Part shown: positions 18,999 to 30,855 of the stretch, piece after piece
How positions within the stretch are numbered: position 1 is the first letter of the stretch
How the letters are laid out: each line of letters opens with the position of its first letter
Origin: Zancudomyces culisetae
Lineage: Eukaryota; Kickxellomycota; Harpellomycetes; Harpellales; Legeriomycetaceae
DNA length: 33,240 bases
Direction: 5' to 3'
NCBI GenBank assembly: GCA_001969505.1
Contig: LSSK01000416.1
Span: 1 to 33,240, forward strand
Position numbers and translations under genes: made by a program
Notes under the pieces: model-generated
Told to the model about the DNA's origin: nothing
Database searches by the model: none
What the model saw: only the letters and a program-made list of their open reading frames with translations

Positions 18999-21900
18999 AT
19001 GAACGGCACACCACGGAAAAAGACGCAGCAGTCGACGCTAATGTCTTTTTTTGGTACCCCAAAGACTAAGTCGACCTTCCCGAGCAGCCCTTCAACAGGG
19101 ATTGGCAAAGAAAAGGAGGGGGGAACAGAAAAAACCAATATCCCCAGAGGTAGTGTACAACGACAGTTAAGTGGATTTACCAATAGTAGCCAGCCTTCCC
19201 TTGACGATGAAACCTTAGCTCAACTCGAAAGCTTTGACATACAAACTCCAAATTCAAAGGCAAAAAGACGAGAAATGTCACATGGTACAGGAAGCTTTAT
19301 GTCCGGAAGCGCCATTAAAAGAATGAAATCCAGAAAAGCTAGCTCATCTAGTCTTTCTGACCTTGGTTTTGATGAAGATGAAGATTTACTTAAAAAGATA
19401 GAAAGCATCGAAAATTCAATGGAGGTTAGTGTGTGACAAAACATATTATGTACATTTACTTGTAAATTATAGAGTCTAAAAACCCAATATCATAGCTTTT
19501 TTTAGCTGATTGTAAAATTATCTCTCTACTAAGCTTTGTTCAAAAATATAGGTGAAAGAAGAGAAAAAGCCTCAGGAAAGTTCTCCTCTTAAAGGAAGAA
19601 GAAGAGGAAGAGGTAGAGACAGAGATCGAGGTAACAAAGAAGCTAAACCAGAAATATTCGAAAGCGCGGACTCTGCGACTGAAAGCGATGGGATAAGCAG
19701 TGGAGATGAATTTAAGCCTGGTGCTGACTTGGGTGTTAGTGATGATGAGTTTAAAATGAGCTGTGGGTCTGAGGATGATGAAATAGTATCTGCTCTGAAT
19801 AAAAAAGGCAGCAGAATAAACAAACCAGCAGTTACAAGTGGCGGGCGACAAAAAAAAGTGATTGATAGCGATGAAGAGGACATGAGTCTACAAAATCGCG
19901 TTGTGAAGGATATATATATTACTAAAAACGCAGTAGTTCGAAAAGGTACTGGAGTAGGCGATGAACTTTTAAAAAAGTTTGGCAACAAAGAGCAGGATGA
20001 GTCTATAGGAGGTTTTGGCGGAGGGGTAGCAGCTGCCAGTGCCCTAAGCCGACCTTCATTCCTGAACAAAAATACAATAGGAAAAACACCAAGTTTGGTA
20101 CCAACGTTGACAAACAACTCTAGTCTCGATGGTGGTCCAAGTAACACTAGTCTTCTAGAGCGTGTGAAGGCACAAAAAGCAGCAGAAAAAGGGGACAGTT
20201 TTGGAAGCGTTTTTAGCAGATTTAAGGCAAATGATACAAGCTTTAAAACTAATAGTGCTAATGGCGGCTTTGCGGGTAGGAATGAGAAGCTAACAGAAAT
20301 CGATCGTAAAAAGCATGCCTTTGATAAGAATAAGGACAGATATGCATGGTTGCTAGATGTAAAAGATAGGAAGGGGCGAAAGGTTGGTGAGCCAGGGTAT
20401 GATCCAAAGTCACTATATATACCTCGGGATGAGTGGAACAGATTTACACCATTTGAAAAACAGTACTGGGAAATAAAGAGCAATAATTGGGATTCCGTCG
20501 TCTTTTTTAAAAAGGGAAAGTTTTATGAGTTGTATGAAAATGATGCGGATATTGGCCATCAGTTGTTTGATTTAAAGATGACAGACAGAGTGAATATGAG
20601 AATGGTCGGAGTACCTGAAGCAAGTTTTGAGAACTGGGCCTCGCAATTTGTCGCAAAAGGTTTTAAGGTAGCTAAAGTAGAACAAATGGAGAGTAGTTTG
20701 GCGAAAACCATGCGTGAGCGGGATGGAACCGATCTATCAACTACATCAGCTGAAACAAAGCAGTTGCTAGTAAATTCCGGTAAAGAGGAGAAAGTAGTTA
20801 GGAGAGAGCTTACGTGTATTTTGACTGCAGGAACCCTCGTTGAGCCAAAAATGCTTTCTGGAGACCTTTCCACATATTGCCTGGCAATCGTGGAAAGCCC
20901 AAACCTTCTTTCTGATGATAAACCTGGGGCTTCCCTTGATCATGAATTTCAATCAGAGAATAAAGGTATTTCACCATTTCCCAGTTTTGGTGTGGCATTT
21001 GTTGACACTTCTACGGCAAAGTTCTACGTTGTTGGCATAGAGCGTGATGATCCAAGCAGAACTCAACTAGAGACATTACTGGTGCAGTTGAGCCCACGGG
21101 AGGTAGTGTATGTTAATAGTGGTGCAGGTCCAAACAGCAACGCAATGTTGAAAAATAGAGGCGAATCAGACTACGGTTCGTCATTAAGTTTTTCTAGCAC
21201 TGGTTCACGAAACAGGAGTTTTCAACCATCTGCAGACGGTATGGGCGGGCTAAGTACAGCCACTTGGAGGGTTTTGAAAAACACATGCAGAATTTCTACC
21301 CTGTGGAATGCGCTGGAGCCATACTATGAGTTTTGGGATGGTGCCAAAACTTTAGAGAATCTAAAAAGTGAAGGGTATTTTCAGCAAGATGACGACGATA
21401 TGGATGTCCAACTTCCAACAGTATTACAGGGACTGGAAAACAGTAGCATGGGGAACCTAATTCTTAGTGCTACTGGTGGGTTAATATACTATCTAAAGAC
21501 ACTAAAACTTGACAGGGAGCTTGTGCCAATGGGGAATTTTAACCTGTACAAGCCACTTGGAAATGATCTCAGCCTCATCTTGGATGGATCTACACTGGCG
21601 AACCTGGATGTGTTCACAACTGAAAATGATCTTGCTGTTGCAAATGCTAGAACTTCACAGCCCGGCACACTGTTCCATTTGATAAACCATACTCGTACTC
21701 CATTTGGTCGCAGACTTCTGCACACTTGGCTATGTCATCCACTAAGAGACCCAGCTCTTATAAATGAAAGACTCGATGTTGTTGACTTTTACTTGGCAAA
21801 AGAAAACCAAGAATTTTTTGATATGTTGGAGCAGTGCTTTGGTAAACTTCCAGATATTGAACGACTCTTGAGTAGGGTTCATGCGGGAACATGCAAGGAG

Positions 21901-23640
21901 GAGGTGTGGCTAAGACTACTGGATACCTTGATAAAGATGACAAGGGATTTTACTGAAATAAAGGCAATAGCACATGGTTTATTGGCTTCTGGTGGAGATA
22001 GCTCTGGCACAAGGTTTCCCAAAAAGCTGGAGTCACTGTTGGCTTCATTCCCTCTAAACGAAATTTCTGGCGTTTTAAATGACTTTAACAACAGTTTTGA
22101 TAAAAAAAAGGCAGAAATAGAAAAAAAACTAATTCCCCATCTCGGGAATGATGAGACAGTAGACAGGATACTGCTGGAATTAAAAAAACTTGATGAGTGG
22201 CTAGATGAACATTTAGAGTTTCATCGAAAGAAATATAAATGCAACACAATCATTTACAAATCTATAGGAAAAGAGCTACATCAGCTTGAAATTCCGAGAA
22301 GAATTGAAGTTCCTCCAAACTACGTACGTAAATCTGCAACCAAAGATGTTCACAGGTACTACTCTCCACAGCTTGCTCAAAAAATTAACGAACAAGCCGA
22401 GGCAATGGAACATTACAATGCTGCACTCAGGAACTACAAACTGGTCTTATATCAAAGATGGACAAAACATTACGGCTTGTTTGTATCTGCTGTCCGAATC
22501 ATTTCCGAAATAGATGCTTTACTCTCGCTTGCAAAGGCTTCTGAGAGTATGGGCTTTGACAGTTCAAGACCAGAGATTGTTGATATAACGCTAAACGGAA
22601 ACCAACCTTTCCTGGAATTCAGGGATTTAAGACACCCATGCCTGACTGTATCTGGAGGTGAGTATGGTTCGGTCTCGGGTAGACCATCCACCTTTGTTCC
22701 AAACGATTTACTTCTTGGAAAACTAGTAAATGAGCATCTTCCAGAACACGATGATGCAAATGTAATCCTACTTTCAGGACCCAACATGGGTGGCAAATCG
22801 ACATTGATTCGTCAAGTGTGTGTGGCTATAATACTAGCTCAAATGGGCTGTTATGTACCTGCAGCGTATGGAAAAATGACTGTGTTTGATCGTATATTTA
22901 CTCGTTTGGGAGCCAGAGATAGTCTTTTAACAGGAAGGTCCACGTTTATGGTTGAAATGACAGAAACCGCCTCGTTTTTGAAACTGGCAACACCAATGAG
23001 CTTTGTGGCCGTGGATGAACTAGGAAGAGGAACCTCAACCCATGACGGCGAGGCGGTGGCATACTCAGTTTTACATCAGCTTTCGTCTAGAATTGGCTGT
23101 ATTTCGATCTTCTCTACGCATTACGGATTGCTGGCAAACGATATTTGTGGTACTAACAACATTCTACACAGATCAGTTTCCCCAAGAATTCGTCCAATGC
23201 ATATGAGCTGTTTGGTCGACCCTGAGTTGCGCCGAGTCACGTTTCTGTACAAGCTAGTTAATGGTGTTGCTGAAAGAAGTCACGGAATGAATGTCGCACA
23301 CATGGCAGGAATTCCCCTGGAAGTGGTCAAAAAGGCAGAGATGGTGGCTGAAGAATTTGAGCAAAAGATGCTTCATCTAAAAGCAACCTCTAACAATCAT
23401 GCAAATTCCACGTCTTTTGGCACCGCTGCTGCTGAAAACGAACTTCCTCTAACCGTTCTTTCTGATTTTGTAAATCTACTTCGCGTTACCGATGTTGAGG
23501 CCAAGGCAGACACTCAAGATCTATCTTGTGATAGAGTAGGTGGTCTTTTGTCTCACTCAACTATTTCTAGGAGTAGCAATCAAGGTGAAAACCAATATTG
23601 GTCAACAATAGTTGATCATATTACTAAATATATTAGCTGA
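18999..23640 (+). CDS. MSH6: Msh6: DNA mismatch-repair ATPase
   Basis: Exons 18999-19424 and 19552-23640 encode 1504 residues. The 127-nt intron has donor GTTAGT, branch site TACTAAG (19527-19533) and acceptor ATAG, in phase 0. Msh6 pairs with Msh2 (MutS-alpha) to recognise base mismatches and small loops in the nucleus. A PCNA-binding box, QSTLMSFF, is at residues 11-18. A long charged, disordered tail follows. The mismatch-reading Phe-x-Glu motif is at F466 and E468 in GKFYELYE. The Walker A loop GPNMGGKS is at 1218-1225, the Walker B D1297-E1298 is in DELGRGTST, and the STHYG switch follows. All key residues are present. It is longer than the S. cerevisiae protein (1242 residues), mainly in the N-terminal tail and through loops in the connector region. 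Several CTG codons lie at conserved leucines, for example two in LDGSTLANLDVF. The start is set by the PIP box next to it. Confidence 0.96.
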
Positions 23641-24103
23641 TTTTTTATTTTTGCAAACCCAAACACTTAAATGGTGCTTTGTATACCATTACTATTTATT
23701 TTTAATCTTCACCACATTAGTAAACCTCGTTATTGGGGCTATTATAAAAAACTTTGCAAGCATTAGATGGTTTGATGATAATAGTATGCCCGATACTAAA
23801 TTCTAATACATGTTTGTATTGTGAATAATAGTTGGGTTAAAGAACACGATTTTAATTTAGTCATGGAGTTTATTAGAATATAAATCTGCTTCTTTAAATT
23901 ATGTATGGTTTGAAACACTAGAACTAAATCAATTTTAGCTATATTTCTGTTCTTTTTTATTTTTTATTTTTTACAGGCTTTGATATGTACTTTTTAGAAA
24001 TAAAATATACAAAGAAAAATACATAGTCGTTTCGCATAACGTTAGAATAAAATTTAGAAAACGCCGAAACAAAAGAAGAAGAAAATAGTGCCATAAAGCT
24101 ATA
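23641..24103. other. MSH6-BUD13 intergenic region
   Basis: The region holds the 3' flank of MSH6 and the BUD13 promoter and leader. A T-rich tract ending in TTTTTTACAG (about 23966-23977) looks like a splice acceptor, so an intron in the BUD13 5' leader is possible but unproven. No other gene is seen. Confidence 0.4.
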
Positions 24104-25692
24104 ATGTCGTCAATAGATAAGGCCATCCTTTTAAAGTATGGTGATGAAAGCAAGAAAAGGAAGCGAAAATCGGAATCCAAAAGTAAATTCACAAGCACTA
24201 CAATACACGATGAAGACGATTTCGTACATTCTAGGCCGTTGAAAACAAGTAAGTAAACACATTTCAAAATCATAATGGATTTCAATCTACCACCACTTGC
24301 TTTGTAGTGACCTTAACACTATGATAGAAGCAAGAGTAAAAACAAGAACGCGAGTAAATGAGAGAGAGATACTTATTATTTAGCGTGGAACTCAACACAT
24401 TTTTGTCGGCTTATCAGCTTTATTACTATGTTTGTCTTTAAACTGGAATGTTGTGATTATTTAAATCTAAATAAGTAACATGTATATAGAGGAGGTGCAA
24501 ATAAAGGCGGATTCAAGTACCAGCAAGACAAAAGCCAATTCTTGGACAAATGTAAATGCAGTTTCAAAGTTAAAAAGCTCAGATTCTTTGAGAATCTCTG
24601 ATAGAGCAAACGCCATGACCACTGGAAATCACGCTTCTGACGAAATGAAAAGTACTTTTTCCAACGATACAGAAGGTAGAGGTAACCCATAGCATAATAA
24701 TCTGCTTTTTATTCTTAATGTATATTTACATATATCTTTCCGCCTCCCTCCCCAAGTTATATAACTTGGTTTAGCATAACCATAGTATCACCAAAACAAG
24801 GCATTCATTATATGTTCGACACGCTCTATCGGGTATTAACAAAACTTTTTTCCATTTCTTTGGTATATAGTTATTACTTCCTCGGCAAATGACAAAGAAA
24901 AACATGTGGGTTCATCTAACCAAAAGAGATATGGCCTTTTGACAGCAGATGACCTTAAAAAGGGTGCCGATGAGGAGCTGGCGCTACTAGCCCGAAAAAG
25001 AGAGTCGCATGCTGCTAACTCTGAGCTGGGAGAATCTAGCGCTCCAAAGACGATATACAGAGATTCAAAAACAGGAAAAGTAATAGACATCGAAGAGGAG
25101 AAGATAAAATATCAAGAAAAACTGTTGGCAAAAGAGGAAAGAAAGGCAAAACAGAAGGAGTGGAATATGGGCTTGACTCAGCGAAGGGAGCAGGTAGAGT
25201 ATTTAAAAAAGCTGGAAGAGGTTAAATCCACGCCTTTTACTTCGTATTTGGATGATACAAAGTTAAAAGAACTTAAAAAAAATGAAGTTGTGTGGGATGA
25301 TCCTATGAGAGAATACATACAAAAATCGAGCAAAGCAAAATCCAAAGGGTCAAAATATGTATACCCAGCATATAGTGGACCCAACCCGCCACCAAATAGA
25401 TATGGAATAAAGCCAGGTTACAGATGGGATGGTGTTGGTAAGTTTTTTTCATTATGTTCAGCGGTTGGTTTTCTGAGATATAGGCTCTGGAAACTGTATT
25501 TAAATTATGTACTCCCCAATCGTGTATCTTTTTACAGCATCAAATATTCTCACTTTTAACAATTCCTGCTTGCTCAAAAATGTATTTTTTATAGACAGAT
25601 CAAATGGATTTGAGGAGAAGTATCTCAAGAGCCGTAGCAAAATAGAATCTCAAAAAACAGATAGGTACATGCACAGCGTTCGTGATTGGTGA
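24104..25692 (+). CDS. BUD13: Bud13: RES-complex pre-mRNA retention and splicing factor
   Basis: Four exons: 24104-24248, 24490-24681 (or to 24675), 24871-25437 and 25595-25692, encoding about 333 (or 331) residues. Phases carry one base across each junction and the reading stays open throughout. Donors are GTAAGT (introns 1 and 3) and GTAACC or GTAGAG (intron 2, ambiguous; both are in frame). Acceptors all end in ATAG. The N-terminus MSSIDKAILLKYG and basic stretch are Bud13-like. YGLLTADDLKK is next, then TIYRDSKTGKVID. The conserved C-terminal Bud13 region reads RYGIKPGYRWDGV, then DRSNGFEEKYL across the third junction. This continuity is the strongest proof of that intron. Bud13 forms the RES complex with Snu17/Ist3 and Pml1 on the activated spliceosome and helps splice weak introns. 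The length lies between S. cerevisiae Bud13 (266) and larger homologues. Confidence 0.92.
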
Positions 25693-26905
25693 AACAACAA
25701 TAATTTATCTTTACCAGTTTTGTATATATGTATTTTTTCCCTTTAATGTTTAGCCATTTTAAAGTTATCTGATGAGAATAAAAAAAATCATTTTCCAATT
25801 ATTTAATCTATAATGGATATAATCTACTGGCATCGATTCCTAGTATATACATTTAAAGCCTATGACACGCGGTGATTATACTAGGTATACTGGTATTGGA
25901 GGTGCTGTAATGTTTATAACTCTAGAAAAGCTGAAATATGCAATAAAAAAACCCTAACCAAAACTACCAAGTTTTTTTCTCATTTATTTTCAATAGAACA
26001 AATCAATAGCTAATTACATCTACCTAATCTAGTCTAAAGCTATCCAAAGAGTGGTGGTGAGACCCTTGAATTATCTAGAGTATTGATTATACAATCTAAA
26101 AGTACGAGCTGGCTAACTTGGTATTTCATCTAAATGATGGTGGGAAAAGTTGATGATATTAATGCGACAAAAGAAATTATTCATGGGATCTAAGGTTCCT
26201 CATGCTAAAAAAAAACTTTGTTCGTTTATCCTTGTGCAGTAGTTTTGTTTTTTTTTGCATCTTTGTGGCTTTTACTTGAAACAAATGTGGCCATGGGGGG
26301 TACATATAGTAGAGTAGAAAGCTTCAAGTCCAACCATCTTACATTATATTTAGAGCATTTTTTTTTTGTTGTTGTGAACACATGTTTGGAATTCAAGAAA
26401 AGAAAAAACCTTGTTTATTGAGAAAGTTGAACAATAGCATATTGAAATTATTAGAAAAACAACACAGTTACTATTGGGTTATTCACCATTAGGATTTCGC
26501 TTTTACATTATTGGTAATGGCTCGATGAAAATCTCTTCCAATTTACAAACCTTAATCTTTACGAAATGGGTTTTTGTTTATTGGAAAATTATTCTGGGAG
26601 CAGAAATCCAAAAACCTCAAAGTAGCAAAAAAAAAAAATTTTTCTTTTATAACTTTTTCGGAATTTTGTGGGAGTAAACTGGTGCAGAACTGAAAAAATC
26701 CAATAAAACAAAAATATGAAATACAAATTGATATAGAAAAAGCCACAACATTGGAATGTTTTAACAAAAAAAAATCCAGCTATAAAGGTATCTTTACTTT
26801 TTTCTAAATCACTGCAAGACGTACTAGCAACATCCTTGGCGATAAACTTGATAAATTTTATGTAATTATTCAGTTTTTGTTTTTTTTGTTAATGCAGTAG
26901 GTACA
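25693..26905. other. Intergenic region between BUD13 and the GT15 gene
   Basis: No recognisable gene or RNA was found in these 1.2 kb. The DNA is AT-rich, with poly-A/T tracts near 26360 and 26630. A T-rich run ending in AATGCAG (about 26898) just before the next start codon could be a 5'-leader splice acceptor, but no donor was assigned. Confidence 0.45.
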
Positions 26906-28182
26906 ATGAGCTTTATACGATTTTCCCCAGTTCACTATATTTTCCTGCTAACCCTAGTAATCACGATTTACGAAGTAATCACGCTTGCGAGGAATTATAA
27001 TGAGATTAGCGTGACCAGAGAGCTTGAGTTGTTGAAAAAGAACAATTTCTATACGGAGCAATCTCCATATGACAAATGGGTCAAAAATCCAATAGATGTT
27101 TTGGTGGATGGAGATAGAAATCTGGGAAGTGTAAAAGGGGCTCTAGTGGTAATTATTAAGGGAGATCAAAGTCATAAAATGAGAATGACAATGCGTGAAT
27201 TGGAGCAAACCTACAATAGAGCTCAGGGCTACCCATATGTATTTTTGAGCACTGAAGATCTCTCAGACGAATTTAAAATGTCAATACTTACGATGACTAA
27301 CGCACCGGTTTACTTTTCCAAAATACCCTCAGAACAATGGGGGTATCCGAAAAAGAAAAACAGAGTAGGTTCTATATTCTTTGGAATGAGCGAAAAGAAT
27401 AAAAATATTGATCGCAATTTAGAGGAAGAGATGTTCAAGACGAGGTATGTGTTATAAATTGAAATTTGTGTACTAATTCCAAGTACCAATACTAATGTAT
27501 ATAATTGGTAAATAGATATATATTGAAGTTTTTACATGATCACCCGGTACTGAAAAACGTTGATTACGTCTGGAGGGTTACTCCAGGAGCCAGCTATTAT
27601 TGCGCCCTTGATATCGATCCATTTTTGGAAATGAAAAAGTCTAAGCAGAAGTATGGGTTTGTAGCTTTCTCCAAAGAAATGTCGGATTCAGAGAAGTTTC
27701 TTGGGAACGTTACCGAAAAATGGATAAGTGAGAACATCAACAACCTTGCAGAAAAGACAATGGTAAATTGGAACATTAATGATCCTTCGGCAAAGAAAAG
27801 AATTTGTCGCTTTTCAACAAGTATCGAAATATTTGATACCAACTTTCTTCGGTCGAGTGAATATGACTCCTTTATGTCCGCGATTGATGAATCTGGTGGT
27901 ATTTTCAAAGAAAATTGGAGTATTGATGGGGTTAGAACAGCTTTAATCTCTACAATTTTAAAGAAAAACGACGTTCGGTGGTTTGAAGAGATAGGATACA
28001 CTGATGATGATATAAGACATTGTCCAAAGCCGCATGGAATGGCCCTAAAATGCGTATTTTGTAAATGGAATAAGGACGGGCCGTACAAATCCAATTGCTA
28101 CAAGAAATTCCAAAACCTCACTGATATTCCAAAACTAACGCTTTTGGAGAGAATAAAAGATGATGAATATGCTTTTTTGTGA
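26906..28182 (+). CDS. KRE2/MNT1 (KTR) family protein, GT15, divergent
   Basis: Exons 26906-27444 and 27516-28182 encode 401 residues. The 71-nt intron has donor GTATGT, branch site TACTAAT (27490-27496) and acceptor ATAG, splitting one Arg codon. A short cytosolic tail and one hydrophobic anchor (about residues 9-28) give the type II Golgi topology of this family. Members transfer mannose from GDP-mannose onto O- and N-linked glycans. Matches include GALVVIIKG, the PYVFLSTEDLSDEFK block (family form PWLFLNDEPFTEEFK), CRFSTSIEIFD with E284 at the site of the proposed catalytic Glu, GGIFKENW, VRWFEEIGY and HCP with H348. Odd: the nearly invariant WRVEP is WRVTP, so T202 replaces the Glu that binds manganese in Kre2, and the YRHMCRF block is poorly conserved. 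It may be a non-canonical or inactive paralogue. It converges on the transporter gene 506 bp away. Confidence 0.85.
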
Positions 28183-28688
28183 ATGTAGCTTACTATGTCT
28201 TTTTTTTTGTTTGATTTTATTTTTCCATTTTCTGTTATACGCTAGGCTATAGAAATAATGTCATAGAATTATTATCATCTGGTGTGCGGAGAGCTTTTGC
28301 CCGTGCATAGGGATTTTTGTTTTTATAATATGTACAATGAAATTTTCAATAAGTGAAAGTAGGGAGGAGTATGATATGTTTTGTTATTCATTATATTATT
28401 TTGATGTTATTTTTTGCGAAAGCTGCGTAATCAAAATAATCAAAGCACAGAGAAGGCGATGCGAAATATGGAACGTATTACTTGTGCACTCAATAAATTA
28501 AAACGACGGCTCATCCAACTTGAAATTTTAACAGGAAGAGGGAGATATAGGGCTATAAAGGTTTATTAGCGCTATCAAATGTACATCTTGAATAATGGAA
28601 TGTATAGCGCTAGACGTGCTACCGCTCTGCGTACATAGTATGTATCAAAACAAAAAACGAAAAAAAATCTTGGGACATGTATTCTGAT
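28183..28688. other. Convergent 3' flanks
   Basis: This is noncoding DNA between two convergent genes. A short inverted pair, TAGCGCTA-like, occurs at 28567-28574 (TAGCGCTA) and at 28604-28611 (TAGCGCTA), so the same 8-bp palindrome appears twice within 45 bp. No gene is seen. Confidence 0.5.
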
Positions 28689-29939
28689 TCATTTTGTTAT
28701 TCCTGGCAAAGCGGTGATAGTTTCAGAGGTTTTAGGGGGAGTTAGATTAAACAGGATCAAACCAGACACCGTTAATATAAAGGGAATGGCGTATAGAGGT
28801 ACAATCTATCAGCGTAGAGTAAAAATGTAGTGGCGTGTCAATAATCATGTCGAATATTTACAAAAGTAAAAGTAAAGGTAGAAATGAAATTAAGGATAGA
28901 CGATATGAATTATTGTACTTACGCCAATCTTAAATATAAAGAGACTCAGTAGAAGAATATAAACATCTGACGTCAGAACAGACAGGTTGAAAAACAGAGC
29001 AGAACTTAGCCGCATTAATATGGGTACAGTAGAGTATAGACACACCATAGATACTAAGTATAGAAATAGATACCCCACAACAGGACCTGTAAACTGGGTA
29101 TCTCTCAGTGGTTTAAGCTCAAATATTAATCTATATGTATATGTTTTTTTGTTATTGTTGCTTTACAATCTGAATATCACATCGCATCAAAGTATAAATA
29201 TAATTACTTAAATTAGGTTTTTGTGATGCCCTACAATCAAAACACCGTGAGCTGTAACGAAAAAAATCAACTGGCGAAAAACTTACATTTGGATTCCGTT
29301 AATAATAGTACCAAAAGTGCCAATGAGTGCAATTGTTTCATATACTGGTCTAATTTTTACAATATACTCCTGTAAGACATTGGAGACTGAATAGCAAATG
29401 CACCCTATAATGACAAAAAAGTCGCCTAACAATGGATTTTTCCCTATTCCTGGACCACCTGCATCCGTGTCAAGTTTTATCATGATACCAATCCCTGCCA
29501 AACATATTACAACAGACGCATAGTGTATTAATTTGTATCGTACTTTCATGAATATCATTGATAACACTAGCACACATGGCAGGGTAAATGTATCCAGCAA
29601 AGCAACCGAAAGAAGGTTTGTATACTCATATGCTTTCACTAGGAAAAAGTTTCCCTCCACATCTGCAAGAGCGAAGAGGATGTACCAATACCATGCCTTC
29701 TTCAAGTATCTCAAAGTGTTTCTTCCGTTTTTATACAATGTGTATGGTAGATATATTAAGGCTAAAAGGATGTACATGAATAAGTTTTGGGAAATTGGAA
29801 TATTAAAGTTGTAATCATTAGAAAGTATCCTATTAGCTACACCAGTTCCAGATATGCATAGCGATACAAATTGCCCAAGTCCAACTACAATCGCTACTCG
29901 TTTGTAATCGATTTGTTTGTAAAAATCGCGTTTAAACAT
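28689..29939 (-). CDS. SLC35F1/F2/F6-like solute transporter
   Basis: Three exons on the minus strand, 29939-29287, 29130-28923 and 28805-28689, encode 325 residues. Both donors are GTAAGT and both acceptors end in TAG; phases fit. The introns are 156 and 117 nt. The product is a roughly ten-helix membrane protein of the DUF914/SLC35F type in the drug/metabolite transporter superfamily. Family signposts are GQFVSLCISGTGVAN near the start, DVEGNFFLVKAYEYTNLLS, the hydrophobic LLDTFTLPCVL, GTIINGIQ at the end of exon 1 running into ILIFELKPL in exon 2, and LMRLSSALFFNLSVLTSDVY. Exon 3 supplies the last helix, YAIPFILTVSGLILF, and a short tail. The join GIQ-ILIFEL restores the usual spacing, which fixed the exon 2 acceptor. 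The substrate is not known. Three CTG codons lie at conserved leucines. I recognise no close S. cerevisiae counterpart. Confidence 0.9.
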
Positions 29940-30400
29940 TCTGCAGAGATTTAAATACTTTAATGTAGGTGTTGAAGCGGGTTAAGCCGATGTTGTACCT
30001 ATCTCTCGTTGTTGATATTACTCTTTTAGAATTCCCACAATAAAATACGTAATTAGACTCCTGCGTCTACTATTCCGTCTAATAGAATCCCTTTTTATAT
30101 TACTCTAAGAGCCGGGTGTTATTAAACGCGTGGCTGTGACGAACACTTGATATTTTGTCCTTACCAAAAAGTTGCCAAAAAAAATTTTTTTTACTACACG
30201 TATGGTTTGAAGTCCATAAATGTGGTCAAAATTGGTAATATGATCAGTTTCATTTGATCAATCAATTATCCTGTTGTTTCGTATATCCTATGATATTTCC
30301 TGAATTTTGAAAGTTTTGTAGAGGTAGGACGAATTTGGCGATAATCTCAACATCTAGGTAAATCGGCCAAAGAAGGCCATCAAAGATAGGAAAAGACAAA

Positions 30401-30427
30401 GGGTGGGTGAGAGGGGAAGGGGAGGGG
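30401..30427 (+). other. Canonical G-quadruplex motif
   Basis: Five runs of three or four G (GGG, GGG, GGGG, GGGG, GGGG) are separated by loops T, TGAGA, AA and A. This satisfies the standard G3+ short-loop pattern. It lies about 460 bp upstream of the transporter start on the opposite strand. Confidence 0.85.
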
Positions 30428-30825
30428 AGTAATTTAACAACGTAGCACTAGTAGATCCGACATAACATCGCTCTTACTGAGAGCACACATCTGATTGCTT
30501 ATCTACATGACCACTCTGTAAGTGAGTCATATGTACATACAAGTGTATACGCATCATCAATTCGATTTGTTGTAATCCTCGGGTTCAGCATTTTAACCTT
30601 TTTTTTTTGCCTGGTGAACACATTAAATAAGCATCCTCAATATTCAAACCTAAATGCAAGTTAACATCCACATACACACACGTGCGCCCACAATTTTACT
30701 AACGTATTACATTAGGAGCAAGAAGACCAACGATCCACTTTATACTACACACTACAAAACGGCAACACCAAGCACACGATTCCGTAATACACACCCACTG
30801 GTTTATTTTTTTTTTAATAATATTT

Positions 30826-30855
30826 TGGGTACAGACGCTGAAGCGTTTGTACCAA
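30826..30855 (+). other. Near-perfect hairpin, possibly in a noncoding RNA
   Basis: GGTACAGACGCT and AGCGTTTGTACC pair over 12 positions with one G-T wobble, around a two-base centre (a UGAA loop if the closing pair opens). It follows a T-rich stretch. Function is not known. Confidence 0.6.

Noticed and set aside
19572-20483. 303-codon open frame on the minus strand
   Set aside because: It is antisense to MSH6 exon 2, Ser/Leu/Pro-rich as expected from reading Glu/Lys/Ser codons backwards, and has no domain.
29131-29260. Possible extra micro-exon of the transporter ending at 29161 (acceptors at TTACAG or TTGTAG)
   Set aside because: It keeps frame but yields residues unlike the family, whereas the acceptor at 29131 gives the expected ILIFEL continuation.
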